NCBI GenBank assembly: GCA_010645155.1
Contig: CM021319.1
Location: 7,461,496-7,525,495, forward strand
DNA from: Tigriopus japonicus
Taxonomy: Eukaryota; Arthropoda; Copepoda; Harpacticoida; Harpacticidae
Length of the DNA: 64,000 nucleotides
Reading direction: 5' to 3'
This document shows positions 23,666-38,674 of the stretch, piece after piece. Every line of letters starts with the position of its first letter. The first letter of the stretch is position 1. Below the pieces are notes generated by a model, which saw only the letters and a list, made by a program, of their open reading frames with translations, did no database searches and was not told the DNA's origin. The translations under genes and the position numbers were made by a program.

Positions 23666-26600
23666 ATAGTGTACGCGTACTACAAAGTATTCACTTTGCA
23701 CTGTAGTCGCTTGCCAAGGGTGCGATGACCGTCATTTTGGAGCAAACCAACTAGCGTGCAAGATAATGGTGGGCCTCCTAGGCCCAAGCGACTTCAATCT
23801 CGACCGAAAAGGACTTTGTTGAGAATTTTGTCAAAGGCTTGTATGCTTTAAGGACGATCCACTATCAAACACGCCACAAAGCCCAAACATGAGGAAGTTC
23901 CGTAGGTAGGATCCAGTTCTTTTCGTACCCAAACTCCAAAGCAAGACCGAAGAAGACTTTTGTGAAACAAAGACATGAAGTCAAACTTTCATCGCCATGA
24001 TAAGGTTCCTCCAGTTCGCTTAGCATCACAAAATTGGAGCTTGGTCCAATTTAGAGTTCCATGTAAGGAGATCAAGTTTGTGTTTGGACTCTTACAATAT
24101 TCGGCTTTGAAAGTTGCAATAAAAACGCCCAAACTTAACGTAGCTCTCTAGCCTCTTTCTCACCAGTTTAGCTCTCTATTAAATTCTGATGGGTGTGTGA
24201 TTTTGAGAAAAGGGTCGCATAACTCTCTATTGTTGAGTTGTACACGTACAACAAGAGTAGCTCAATGGGTCTTGGTTGCACAAGACATAACTTCTTCTCT
24301 TCTTCCTCCCTCCCCCAAAAGCCATAACAGCGGGAAGATCTCTCTTCATTGTCGCAACTTGTTCCGTGATTTCCTCGTTCCCTTCTCGCTCAACTGTTCA
24401 TGTTGCTTGTGAACTTGCGGGTGTATCATCATAACTGCTAAAGCACATCAGTGCACACACTGCACACTCATTGCCAACCCAACGAACGAGGGGGTTGGTG
24501 TTCCATCATGGAATTATTGCTTCCTTGCTACAAAACTACCGTAGGTGGTGGTCTCTCGCTCAAGCTATCTACAATATCCTAAGAGTGGTAGTAGCGGTTT
24601 GGGTGGAGAGGAATGTGTCTCTTATGGGAGGGCTGAGGATTGTTTCAGAGGGAACGGGTGTTGAACCAAGTAATTTAGGTCTCATTCTTTGATCCTATCC
24701 CTCACTAGGTTGAGCTCGAGGGAGTTTGAAAGACATTAATTGTGGACGGATACAAACCCACGCAATAAGAGTTGGGTTCTTTGGTTGAAAAGAAGAACAA
24801 CAACTACTAATAAGACAGTCGGTTCTAATCAAGGCTTGTTTGTTTCGTCTGACCTCCATAGAATTAGCAATGGGGTTAGGTGCTCTTCAATCAAAGGATA
24901 CAACTTTGGCACAATGGCCGCCAGTAAAGCGTGATCTCCGAGACTATGAGCAAAAAGCAACTTCAAGTTACATATTTATGGAAGGAGAGTCTGTCTATGA
25001 CAGAGGACTGGCTTCTTGCCTAGCCTTTTGAAGATGGTTTTCTACCATGTCTGACAGTGGTGTTTGTAAACGACACTAATGTCCAGTGCGGAGATGCTTA
25101 GATTCTACTCTACTCTTCCACGTTTACAATGTAGTACGCATATGTGATTTGATCATGGACATAAGATTTAATACCAATGCCTCAATCGGACTGCAACCGT
25201 TTGATGTTGGAAATACAAAGACAGAGGAGCATGAGATGTTCTAGTTACCAAGCATTTATGAAATAGAACAAGTCTTGGTGTAGAGATTCTTGGCTCATTC
25301 AACTCGTAAAGGCCATTTCCCGGGCGCTTCACTCGCACAATAATGGGCAGACAGACAAACTGGATGGGCCGCGAACCTCCAGTAGTGTACGTACGTAGTA
25401 GGCTTCACTTCGCCTACATATCCTGTCTCTCAAAGTACGGACCGTTGTCCGTAGACGAGGCCTAGCTAGTAGAATGCCGCTCATGGGACGACGACGACAA
25501 CGAAGAACAAGAAGAAGAGGGCCTCACCACTTTATGCCAATGGCCTCAAGAATGGGGTTAGGCCTACAGTAAGACAAGCCAACTTTCAAGGATTATCTCT
25601 GCCCCCCCCTTTTCCCAGACTTTGCTCGAAGGCCTCTCGGTCTTTGTGATCCAAGACCCAAGCCAAAAACCGTCTCTGCGCTCATTCGAACAATTAAACA
25701 TATAATTCAGTTAAAGACGAAAAGAGGACAAAGAATCAATCTTGGAACGGGCCTCGGGGTTTATGGCCCATGACCTGATTGTTCCATTTTCCAAAAAGAA
25801 ACTTTAAATGGCCCCGATGAATGTGTCTCTTCCTCGGAACAAAACGAATGCGACAAAAGAATGAGTCTGAGCAGGATTATCCCACCTTCATCATAACCTG
25901 CTACAATATAAATAGACATTTTATCAAGAGAGTGGTGGGTTTTAATAATAAACGTTTTATCATCCGAGGCTGACTTGTTTCTCATTGTCATACTGGCTTC
26001 TGACTACCAATGGTGTCTGCACATGGTCGAAATGTTTATTGTGTCTGGAAATGGTCTTGACATCAAGTAAAATCTACGAGGGTGGGTTTTATAATGGACG
26101 AGAGAAAAAGAGAGCGAGAAAAGGGGGAAAGATGGAGGGAGGAGAAAAGGAATCTTATTGGAACTGCTCTTATTCCACACCAGCCAAGAGGCAATAGAGG
26201 TAAAGTCCGGAGAAATCTGTCCAAACTTGATAAAGGAAAGAAGAAGGTCAAACTAGAGTTTGGCCCTGCAACGAATAGTTCGCAGTCATATTTTTACCTT
26301 CCATTGCAAAGGGAGCGAGCGAACGAAGTCGTCGAACTACTCCATACAAAGAAGGCTTTAGCCAGGAAGTACTGTAAAAGATCCTTGGAAGAAGAGCCGG
26401 CTGATGCCAATGGTTGAATGGAGACTTGGATCCAGGCAAGACTTGTTCCAACTGAAAGAACACATCGGATACAGAACAAAGACCCCAAAAGGAGCATGGA
26501 AAGTCTCACTTTGGAAAGAAACCAGGCAATTGTCGAGGGTTGTGCAAATCCGATTACGAACACCAACAGATGGTCTTGATATGTATGTATTGGCTTTTTT

Positions 26601-29600
26601 CTCTCGCTCTGTTTAATGTTTGGGTCTTGTTTTTTTCAAAAGGAATTTCAATTATCATTATTGAACAAATGGAGAAACAATGCCCCCATAGGGCACAAAA
26701 TTCCCTTTGTCATCCCATTCCAATTCATTCTCATCGACATGCTCGAACGTTGAAAGCATGTTATAATTTCTTCTACTGTATGTTGTGGCTTCTTAAAATG
26801 AAGCGAATTCAACGGTTATCCGTGACCGGGATTCAAGGTAGAGGATGGAAAATATCAGAACCAGAGCTACTAGGGTCTGACTGTAGTTGTGCGTTTTCGT
26901 CTTCTTCTTGTTCCTCCATTTACTGCACTGGACCAGTTTCTTCAGCCACGTTCCAAATCCCGGATCCCATCTTGAAACGAGCTTCTTCAAGATAGATCCT
27001 GGATTGTGCAAGGAGGGCTTCTGAGAGCCCCAACCTCGAGGCTACTAGTATATACAGCTACAGTCCACGACGACCCTCTCTTTCTCGTTCCTTTTTTTCT
27101 GATTGGCCTTAACTGCCCTTCTCGATATCAGAGCCCTTAAAATTTGTTTGGAAATGGGCTCTTCCGTTCATCGGGTTGGTCGGATTGCCTCCATCATGGG
27201 GAATTCCTGTATCTGGCCAACCATCGGCCAACGAGGTGTATCAGTTCCACGATGACTCGATGGGCTCCTCTTCTCCTTTTGGCTTCGGACGGAAGAGGGT
27301 GATTTTTATAGCTACTTGCTTTTAACGATGTGTCAATTCATTGAAGAAGAAGTAGTCGAACCCAACCTCGAGAGAAAACGGAAGTCGTAAAAATCAAGCT
27401 AAAGAGAGTCTCGGAAACGAAGAGACCGAGTCAGTCTCTGAGCGAAAAAAAGACACACTCAGATGGCAAAATGGCTCCTCAAACCCATACCACGATGGTG
27501 AGAGATTTATGGCCAATCTGGAGAAACCTAAAATGGGCAAACTCTTCAATGAGCCAGTGGACACTCTCTGTACGGTACATATCTTACATCCATTCATACA
27601 TACGTTCGATGTTGGTACCCACAAACCCGGAATCCTCCCACCGAGTGACGAGTCAACCGATGAATAGCTGTGCAATTTGAAGACAGCCTCGTAACCGGTT
27701 CTCTCATCTCATTAACGACAACGACCACAAACCAATTGACCACCAACTACCTGAGCTCTTTTCAAATAGTTGATATTGGATTGTGTCATTGTATTTTAGT
27801 TTTGAATTTATGACCAAGCGCATATGTCACGGATTCGTAACTGCAAAAAAACATTAACAGTTCAGGCCAAGGTTATTGGTGTCAGGGGGAGGCTATTATT
27901 GCTGAGCTGACTCTGGACTCGTACTTGAATCCAATGCTTAATATCCTGACAATTTGCACACCTCCAGCTCTGCTCTTGTTGTTGAAGTCAATGGACCTTC
28001 CATGCTAGTTTGTATGGAGTGTTTCCTACTCATCAGAATTGCTTTCATTTGCTTTTTGGTTGGCTCCGCAAGCAAATTCTATTTACCAAGCAAAACGGCA
28101 AACGGAAATTGAAATAACATTTGGCGAAATGAGTTCAGCACGTTTGTGGTATTATTTGGCAATTGGAAGCTTTCTAAGTGCTCGTACAAGTCGTTAAGAA
28201 CTTTAACTGCCAATTGTAATAATAATTATTGCAATAATTGTACAAGCAAAGCCACCAGTTCGCCAACAAACAGAAACCACTCAGCAAAAAATAACACCCT
28301 CAAACTCGCTCGGCCAAACTTTCAATAACTCGAAAATGTCTCGATTACGAGGGATTCAAAACACCAACTTCCAAGATCGACAAGTACGTACTTAATAATG
28401 AGTGACGAAGATCGATATTTCGATTCTGATGTTTGCGACAGGAGTTTGAACATTGAGGCAGCAAGATCCCCTTGCTTTTTTGGCGGAGAGCCTCGTCGTT
28501 TGATAGCATTTGGTGGTTGGAATAGGCTTTTTGAGAAGATTGCAAATGGTCGTTCTGCGGTGCTCGGACTCCTATTTGCCCTCCAAATGTGATATTCTCA
28601 TGCAAGAATGGCGGCATAACTGACTGACATGCGTCGTTGGTCGTTCGTTCAGTGAATGGTTCACGTCCTCAGCCATGAATTCAGGGAGAGGTCTCCAACT
28701 TTGCAATGATACGACTCTTTAAAAACAGATTTTGAACTCACAGAGAGAGAGAGGAAGAAACATTCCTTCAGGGTCCTTTCTTTTAAGCGTGTTTGGGTGT
28801 TTTAGAGCTGGGCTAACTAACAAACCATTGAATGAGCGGGTTGAACAGAGATTTCCCTTCTAGTCTCTTTCCAATTCAGGTAATGGGCCACCAAGACGAG
28901 GTCTGCTTAATTTATGACACTTTCCCATAACATGGTGGCGGATTCAAAAAGTCTGAAGAACCCCAGGATCTCTGTGGGTGAATTCCTTTTTCAATGGAAA
29001 TCGAATGTGCTCGCCATTTTGCTCGGAATCTCATCTAGATTGTGTCGAAGTCATTCTCCAATTATACTTTTCAATTTTCAAACAATAGCCCCATCAATCA
29101 AGCTAATGAGTTATGTGTGAGCAGAGCATGCATGCACCTAATGCAATGAAGACGAAGAATGGAAATATCTTCCGCAGATTTTATTCCGTTGAGAAACACG
29201 TACATTTGTAATTGCCTGCAAGCGAACGAAGCTCTCTTGGTTTTGCGAAATCCACTTTCAAATTACACGGGGGAATTTGAAGGCGGGAAAGAGTCCTTAA
29301 ATGTAAGAAAAGGTGGACTGCGGTTCAATATAAACCTGATGCAACTAGGGCTCTTTATGAGTTTGGCCAAAAGAAGAGGCATTCTGAGAGCACTCCTTTA
29401 TTTAAGAGTGTGTTCCTCGCATGTCGAGTGTTGCAAGGTATAAATCATTTCCATTCATAGCCGAGAGACAATGGCTTCAGTACGCATTCTAAATGAGAAA
29501 CTTTACCCTAACTTGGAACAATCTTGAAACTAAACGATTTTTTTAAGCTTTGCATGGCGAATCAACCTTTTCAAACTGAACGATCTTTTTTTTAATTCAT

Positions 29601-31317
29601 AGACATGGTTGCAACCGTTTAACGTTCATATTATTGAGGGCACTTTTGAACCCCTGGTGCTCGTTGAGACTGAACGACTTGAGACGCAAGATTTGGAGAT
29701 TTTGGGGAGTTTTTTCCCCTCTTCATCTTTTCTCCCAAACTCTCTTCAGTAGTGTATGGTATGTTGTCCGTAAGGACGGTATATGGAGGGCATTATTATT
29801 GTTTACTCTTCTTTCTCAAGAGCCACTGAGGAGGAAAAATGGGTATTTTCTGGGGGCGGCGGAAAAAGAAAGAGAGAGAGAGCGAGAGTGGAAGGAAAGA
29901 TGCCTCAGAGACGCGGCGGCCGTCGCATTACAAGGGGGTTCTGTTTTCATTCCAACCCTCGTAATTCAAATCTGACACTCATAACTGCCGCAAGTTTTCT
30001 TCCCAGAGACTTTGATTGCCTTCTATCTGAAATGATGATCTCATGTCCTCTCCACTTTCATAATAGAAACGATAGGCGATGCTTTCGGCCGCCAACAAAC
30101 CCGATCGCAAACGGACATTCGGCCTCATTTGCTTTACATTCCAACGACCTAAAGAGAAAGAAACGCAATAAAAGGCTTACAGGTGGGGCTTCTACTGGGA
30201 GGATGCTGGCGCCAACTCTTCTTCTTCCATCTCCAAAAATCCTTTCTTTTTTACTCTCGCTCTATGTGTGTTCCTCAGCCCCTGGATTGGCCTAAATGAA
30301 AGAAACGAAGAGTATGTGAATTGTGGAGACAGCTCCTGGTCGTAATTTTCAGATGTGTCAGCCAGAATTTAATCTCGTCTGTCCCTCTTGCCAGGCTAAA
30401 TACTGGAGGAAAGAAGGAGTTGAAGCAGAGGGCTGCTGTACTTGGGCTACTGCCAATCGTGTTGGTGGTGGTGGTATACCATATACGTTTGGACAGATCG
30501 TAGAGAGCTGCTCAAGCAAGCAATGGAAGACCCCAAGACTAGAGAGATCCAGAACATAGAGCTGTTGTGGAGAAGGGTTTATTCGACAGAGTATGGTTTC
30601 AATCTACTTGACTTGGGCATTACTACCCCTCGCATTAGGATAGTTCAACGTAAAATGCATTCTCAAGAAAGGTAGACGTTTTGGTTGAACCCTTGTCACT
30701 TATAAGTATGAAGACCTCTAAATTTCTTGACTACCACGTGGACGCACCCATTGGTCTGCAAGCTGTTGTGGAAGTGGGTGCAGTTGTAATGGCAATACTT
30801 GGTTACTATGACCACATATCCTCTAAAAGTATCACCCTAGAGTATTTTTGACCTTATGTTTAAGCCTATCCACGTATATTTAACAAAATACCGAAAACGC
30901 CTTTCCTCTAATGCCCCATTGGCCCTCATCCCAAGTTGAGTCTCGAAGTTATTGGTTTCAGTATCAAGAGGGCCAAATTGCTCGAGCGAGAAAATGAAAT
31001 AAGATTTGGCCAACAAAGTCAACTACTTCACAAGTTCCCTTTTTCTCCTTGGGACCTGTAAACGCAACCCATCCTACGTTTGAGGAGGTCGTCGTGCTCA
31101 CGTGAATCAAATGTCAGGGCAAAAGTCCGTTCATTGGAAGGGGTTGGTGAGGCAATTCCGTCTAATGAATTTTTGCTGAGTTTGTAATTATATCCGTGAG
31201 GATAAAAGATTGCCACCCATTCTTGTCAGGGTGAATAAATGTTCGGAGGGCATCGGTGGTGAGCAAACAAGCCATATCTTGTTCCCAGATCGTCCTACAA
31301 ATTTGTGGCTGCAAAAG

Positions 31318-31346
31318 GAAAGAAAGAAAGAAAGAAAGAAAGAAAG
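31318..31346. repeat. (GAAA)n tetranucleotide repeat
   Basis: Seven near-perfect GAAA units; gives a Lys/Glu/Arg frame on one strand and a Phe/Leu/Ser frame on the other, neither a gene. Confidence 0.85.
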
Positions 31347-34300
31347 TATAAGAGATGGAAAAGGGAGAGAGCGCGGGAAATGTAGTGGATTCGAAACGCA
31401 AGAGGCTGCACGATGATCCAAATGAAGACAAAGTGTCCATATATCAACTAAATTAAACGCCCGTTTCACTCTCGAGTCATAAAACACTTCCCCTTGTCTT
31501 GTACTTTTGGTGAAGGTATTCCATTTCGCTCTTCTGACGTCGTGTTGATGTGGGGAAAATGCCATTTGACTTTAAGTCGTCAACATAAAAAGGTTTTTTT
31601 GTTCAAAATGCACTCCTTTGATTGGCCTAATACAACTATACAAGTGATCCATTCAGATTGTTTTGCATTGTTTAGCAAGCTTCAACGTAATATGACTGAC
31701 CACAATTTGAAATCCAATAAGAGCCAAATTTATCATTTCACGATGAAAAAGACATTATTTGCAGCCATTGATGAAACATCTTCGACAAATAAACGGGAAG
31801 CAGTCAAAGAAACAGTCAAGCGAATACTTACAGCGTTGGTTAACCCGCATTTGTGATAAACACTGTGCAATGTAGTACATGGAAATAATTTTGCTTGACT
31901 ATAAACAATTTGAAATAGTGCTGGATATTTTATTCCTTAAAATTAAGAGTGTATCTGGAATGGAATTTAACAACTTACCCTGATCTGGAAAAATGAAACC
32001 AAAATATTTTGGACCAAACAAGATAGACCGAAAAAAGGGTAAAAAGGGAAAAATAAAAAAGGTATCTTCTACGCACAGCACTTTTGAGCTTTTTCTTGAA
32101 TTTTAGGAAGTCCTTTTTTTGAGTGGGTAACATCCAGGTTTATATTAAATTCCAGAGTCGTTCAGCCTATTTCGAAGTATATCAAACATGACAAATGATT
32201 GCAAGGTGTAAGACACGAGCTGCTGCTAAACAACCTCGGTTGGTATACCTAAGGAATCCTCAACTTGACTGAATTCAAAACCAGTCCTCCCTAACTTTCT
32301 TGAAACCAACAGAAAAGAATGTTTTAAGGGCGTAACATTGTCAATGGTTCAGTTTTCCATGTCTTGCATCGTTTTGAAAATCACATAGAGACGTGAATAG
32401 CTACTAGGGCAACCACCACTCCCACCACCACCACTGAAACAACTTTGTCCACCATTGCTTACTTCTACCATCACGTTCATAGGTGGGTCTTGCCAACTAT
32501 GAAAGCTGCACATTGGACCAAGTACGTGAAGCAATGGCAGTAGCAAATGGTTTTGTGCTTCGAGAATAAGAAGACGATAGCGACGAATGCGACGCCGAGA
32601 GAAGAAAGAGAAGCAGGAGGATGAAGAGGCACTTGCGGGGTAATATTATTATGGACAGGAATAGGTAACATTTCATTATATTCCCATTAGATTCCCCTAA
32701 TTGCATTCACAGAAGGAGACAAGACTTGTCATAATCAGACGACGACAGCTACAAACGAACGAGGACTGCACCAGTCATCATGAAATGCTACACACATACT
32801 ACTAGACGACAAGCTTGAAAAATAGCGTAGGGTGGACGAGAAGGTGAGGGGGTGATTGTGAAGGATACTGCTCATTGAGAATGAAATAAATGGCCATCAA
32901 GAGCTTCAAATTGGAGAATAGCTAATTTCCACAATCGACTTCGAGTATGCACAAACCAATTGTACACACACTACGCAAGAAACGACGAAATGGGAAGAGG
33001 GGGAGACAAAGTGTGGCATTAGGCATATGCCGTTTCATGGCCATTAAGACAGACGAGTTTGTTCCAATCATAGGTATATATGTCATACCTCACGATCCGA
33101 TTCATTCAAGTCTATTAAGGTTGATAGATGGCCTTTCCCGGGAAGTCTGGTCAGTTTTCACCCCCTTCGTCAATTGGTATTTACATTTTAACCGCGGTCA
33201 TAAATCACGGCCTCCTCAAATAAACCACCGCATACCATCCAAGCCATCCCTAGATTCTCAATGCATCCATCTTTTCCCCCTCGCACAGTCATATACTTAG
33301 GGTTGACGATGATGGGTGTTCATTTGTATTCGTTTCCATGCCCTTCCGCAATTAACCCCCATCATGGTCGGTGGACGACCATCAGGCGTCTTTGGTTGGT
33401 GGGCCTCTGAGCTGCAGAAAAGAGCGCCATTTCAATCAATAAGCAAATTGAGCGATTCAAGAGGCCATTTCCCAGCTCGTAAAAGCGAGACAATATCGAG
33501 CCCCTCGGTCGTTCAGTTAGGTGATGATCTTTCCCACAGTTGTTGGTTGGTTCCTCGTTTCTCGTTGAGCAGTCAATCTCATAAAAGCCCGCAAAATAGA
33601 GCAGTTCTGTTCCCTCATCGCCTTGAACAATCAAAGAGTATATGAGCGTGTATGTGTGCTCCCTGGCAGCAAGCTACCAAGGAACGAACGAAAGAGAACC
33701 CGGTCCCCAATTCTCTCGTTCTCCTTCTGGTTCGTCTTATGAACAACCCGGAGAGCTCAATAAACAGAGTACTCAAACCGACACTTTATAGCTTTTTGAC
33801 GGGCCTATAAAATTCAGTTTCAACACGTGTAGTCGTCGAACTACCACGAACGAGTCTGCCTGCTTGACTGACGGACTGACTGGAAGAATGGATGGAGCAA
33901 TGGTGTGCACACTGAGGATGTAAAAAGACAACCACTTCACCCACCGAGAAGGGTAAGTGCACATAAAACAGATAGTTAAGTGAAAAACGGTGGTAAATAT
34001 GGTCCCAAATGAATTCCTTAGCGATATTAACTCCCTTGATGGTCCAAAGAAGAACAAGATGCCAGTGGGAAAAAACGAACATCAATGCGAAGAGGATCAT
34101 CGCGAATCACGATCTTGGTTTTTATTGCAGGACAAAAGGGTAGTCATCAATAAAAAGAAGGAGGTTCTCAATTTTCATTATGTTGGCTAACAATGGGATC
34201 GACAGTGTTGTTACACCGTACAATAGGAGTGAGTACCTGTTGTTGCTGTTTATCACTCAAAGAGCCCTTTGTAAACTTGGCAGAGCCCATTAATCTTTGG

Positions 34301-36519
34301 ATCCACTTGGGAGGTAATGATTAATCAATTTAGGAGCTTCTAATGCCGTCAATCATAAAGTGTGAAAAGCAACCATTTGCTGGTGCTCAGTCTTGTTATC
34401 CCGTGGGTGCCCAAGACAAATGGAATGTAATGGCTCAATCTGAGGGTTCAAGAGCAACTACTCTGTGAACTCTTGCTTTCCTCCTCCTCCTCCTCTTCTT
34501 CTTCTTTCGTTCTCTCTTTGAACCTTCTTGACAAATGACCGGAGTCGTTTGCGCCTCATAAGAGTCATTTATCAACTGGTTGGAAAAGAGGGTAACGAAA
34601 GAGGTGGCTAAAGTACTACCACTACTAGTAGTAGTAGTTTAGAACTGGAGAGGGCAATGCAGAGCGTGTTCTCGGGGCAATGATTTCTTGATCTCTCTAT
34701 CTACCAACACCCTTGACTGCCTACCGGAAAGGATCTTCAACAGTGATGAAATCAGGTGATCTCGATGAAGTTTAGGAAGATTAATCGAATTGGGATTATG
34801 TGTTTAAAACATTTTCTCTTCGCTTTACATCGTTTCAAATGTTTCCCAGAGTCCCAACAAGGCATCGTAATGATCATTAAATCCAGGTTTGGAGTATTTT
34901 GTAATTGATATTTACCTCGGCATACCACCATCTTCATTATGCAAAGGTAAAGTGCACCTTGGTTAGCTCCCTGATTTATTGGATGGTTACAACTGATCAC
35001 ATGTGTCTTGAATGAAATCCACTAATGATTGTGGAGAATCATGGAGCAATTAGCTAACGATTGACAGCCTCATTCCCGCTACCACAATACCATTACCTTC
35101 CTCATGATCAAGATCATTTGGTGAGATGCTTCGTGGCACAAAAATAGCAGAACCTTCGTAAACACAACTGTGGAGATGGGACATTAAGGAAATTGACATT
35201 GGGCCATTAAGAATGTCCACCGAATTCCAATTGTGTGAGGGCTCATTTTCGAACGTTGAAATAAAGTGCTGATGTTTCTGTCATGAGATTCTTCACTTAC
35301 AGGCTTCGAGGTCCATTTCCTCTTTGAATTAACTTCGACAAATTTCCGCTGATCTTTGAAAGTTGGACTAAAATTACAAGACATTAATGTCTCTTGGTAA
35401 TGACCGCGTCATCCTTAAAGAATGCACGGAACTAAGGCTCAATTTGGAATTCATTCAAAAGCATGAATACGAATAAAGTCGGATCCTATTTGATGGTAAG
35501 GAAACAATCGATCTACTATGTTCAATTTCGACCTGATCTCGGAAACCTGGAGAGTACTTTGTACGCAGGGTACGCAGTTTGAGAAATTTTCGCTCACTTT
35601 TTTGTTAGTGCTTGAGGCCATTCGTCCCAATCTTCGCCTTGGAGTCAAATGTAGCAAAAGCAATGGGACCTAACATTGCGTCCTTTGCGTTTGTGTGCAT
35701 AGGAGGACGAGAGGGACATTGGAAAGGCCATTGGGACCCTGCGACTTGGTAAGTACGTACGTAGATCTTAGTGCATTTTGCCATCTCATTGCCATTGTCT
35801 TGATGGACAAGGGGAACATGTCCCAGATAAGAGGAGCTTTATGGATTGCATTTTGTCCAAGGATACTCGTTTCATGGTCTGGAGACGCCAATTTCAGAAA
35901 AGGGGCATTCCACAAGACATTGACGAAGAAAATGACTGGATTAAGTGCTCTTCTTTCTTTCTCTCTCTCTTTCCATGTGTATGGGTCTATCGTTGGCTCA
36001 CTCATCTCGGAAACAGTCTGCCGGAGATGAAACGAGGGATTTCGTCTCAAAGTCACACCACCATGGTCGTCAAGGTTGATGGGTGTCCGTCCGTGGAACA
36101 TTGGGACATGGTCCTCCCTTCACTTCACTTGTGATGGCAAACGCTCCATTCTTTTACACTGATATAAGTCAAAATGAGATTGGATGTCGACGAGGGGATC
36201 TTGATTACCCACCTTGAACGTCCAAACTCGTCTTGCCAAGGGACAATGACGTCGTCGGTAGGCCTCAATGACGGATTATTGGCGATGCCTTCAAAATGAG
36301 CAATGAACATTTTCCGCGGTCATCGACTCTCATGGAAGACGCAAGAGGGATCTTTAGAGCGAGTGGTCCATGAAAGAGAATTGCAGATTGGCTGCCAAAG
36401 CGAAAACACCCACGATAGGAAACCCGTCCGGATAAGATATTGTACACGCTTGTATGTTACGAACCAACACAAGTTCCAAGCATGGCAAAATGAGTGAGAC
36501 TGGTAACCAATGCGGTTCA

Positions 36520-36542
36520 GTGAGTGAGTGAGTGAGTGAGTG
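36520..36542. repeat. (GTGA)n tetranucleotide repeat
   Basis: Nearly six perfect units of the GAGT family. Confidence 0.85.
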
Positions 36543-38385
36543 AAGCTTGTGCAATTATCCGAATGTCCCATTGTTCCCTAAGCAAAGACTCGGTAGAGAA
36601 ATACGACTTTCATCTCCTCCTCCATTTAGAGACACAGTCGACAAAGCTGATTTGTACAGAAGTCAGTCTGGAATTGACTCCCTAAGGGGTGATTGGAAGG
36701 AGATCATCCCCAGCTGTTGTCTGCATTCAACATATGAGACAAATGGCCTCCAAGTCGAGACATCTACTCAACAATAAGCTAGTTCACTCGGTCCAACAAA
36801 AGTCGTAGTTCGCAAATATTCTGTCACCCCAGTCATCTTCGTGGTTGTTAGCTTTCATGCCTGAACTTCACACAAACATATCCCCCCGAAAGAAGTTATT
36901 CTTCATCCACCCTTCGTTTCTTTACCCGGGGTCATGATTTAGGTTCACTTCATTCACTGAAGCAAAAGACAAACTTTTTGGAACGCCTTCAAATGTTCCC
37001 CAGTAAGATCGGATTGGATCGGATCGTCGTTGAGAGTGGTCGGTCGGTCGTTTTCTTCCTCTTTTTCTTCTATCTTCAAAGGTTGTTCGTTCAAGCCAGG
37101 GTAATCACACAAAAGAGCAAATGAAAACGAGATCCAATATCCAAGTGCTGGATCTGATTTGGAACCATTGGCAAGAAATAAAAGTTTGGGACTTGTGTTT
37201 TCTCGCTTGAGTTCGTCTGAAAGAGTAGACTAATGAAAATTTGACCTCTTGCCTTTTCGATATCGTGCTCCAACTTGACGGGGTGACTATTTATTGTACC
37301 ATTGACTCTAGTCCACGACTTTGATTAGCATGGAGACAGAGGCACCCACTCGCTTTATGTAATTCTCATAAGATATAACGAGATTTAAGAGGGTCTGAAT
37401 CAAGAGGGTTTAAATTGTTTCCCCTTTAGGAACTATTACCGTATCTCTGTTCTGTCTTGGTGGCTCTATCTATCTCGGATCCTCATCTCCATCCCACTAT
37501 GCAAATGGGCTCTTGTCAAAAATGAATGAAAATTGACATTGGGCTTGCTTGCTCTTGGAAACCCAAAAACTAACCCACCACTACTATTACCTACGCTTCA
37601 TTTCATCCATCCAATTGCGAAAGTGTCTTCTTTGTCCATATAAATGTACTTTAAAACATGCAAAACCTTGATTAATAGTGCTCACAATTCAACATATGTG
37701 TAAGAAGTTTGGACGAAACCGGCTGACTAGCTAGTTCAATGCAACATGGATGGGCTATCATCATCTTGATCATCATGGAGATGCGGGGTGGCGTTTGGTG
37801 TCGGATCCTGCATAGATAGACGACAGAAGCTGATAGCCTAAATTGGACTGGAATCAAATTGGATTTTGATTACACTTGCCAGCTTCAAATTTTTGAACTC
37901 CAGGACCCCAGCTAAGTGCAAGTACAAAGTGCCCTTTTGCCATCGCCATCGCTCTCTCAGCCGCCTTGCAATCCATGGGTGATTCCATGGACGAACGACT
38001 GACACGGACCCAAACCGCCGACATCACCAGTATCACCTTCCTTATCGTGTTCACCGACCAGATTCACTCCTCAATTTATGGCATATGAAATTCTATTCCA
38101 AAAAGAGTTGCGGAGGACAATAATGAAAATTGAAAAAGACAGCGCCATTGGAGGAAAAAAAGAACCGTGAACGGAGAAGAAGAGGAACAACGAGGAGACT
38201 CTCATAAGTTTCTCATGCATGGTTAGTTTCGCCAGAACGAAAATTGCAGAAAAGATCCACCATCTTTTTTAGTACAATCCCCTCTCCCCCGAAAGAAGAA
38301 AAAAAGACAGAAGCGAGCATCAGTCAGACGCAAGAAGTGCAGAGCACTACATAGTGCACTCTTTAGCATTACGTACTGTACGTCG

Positions 38386-38403
38386 AGTGAGTGAGTGAGT
38401 GAG
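38386..38403. repeat. (GTGA)n tetranucleotide repeat
   Basis: Four and a half GAGT-family units; a GGT run lies 240 bp and a GAAC run 270 bp further on. Confidence 0.8.
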
Positions 38404-38660
38404 GGTATGGAGCATGAACATTGGCAGCCGCAAAGTGGAGGAGACACACAGAGGTGAAACGAACATCCACCCAACCACCACGGTTGCCATACGTACGATT
38501 CGGGGTTCTTCTACTACTTCCACAACCACTACGACCACTGCCACAGTACGACAGTACTATAATGAATGCTTGAGGACTATAAATCTTGTGGAAGGGATCT
38601 ATGATGTCAACTGGCTCAAGATAGTACTAGTGATGGTGGTGGTGGTGGGTTCAAACCAGC

Positions 38661-38674
38661 GAACGAACGAACGA
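38661..38674. repeat. (GAAC)n repeat
   Basis: Short GAAC run, the reverse of the TTCG unit seen at 11,544 and 23,647; another short run lies near 38,770. Confidence 0.7.

Larger units (their letters stand above)
16978..31300. other. Non-coding interval with scattered repeats
   Basis: The part from 17,250 to 19,000 is AT-rich; the remainder has mixed composition with short GAGT, TTCG and GGT tracts, poly-C runs near 21,800 and 25,600, and GTAC/TACGTA palindromes. Frames up to 170 codons (29,783-30,295) are composed of repeat-derived or basic low-complexity sequence and are not supported. One end of a hairpin-element relative is near 18,824. I see no RNA gene. Confidence 0.5.

Noticed and set aside
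29783..30295. 170-codon plus-strand frame, the longest in the gene-poor interval
   Set aside because: It passes through a GAGA repeat, is rich in Arg/Lys from repeat translation, shows no family motif and has no splice partners.
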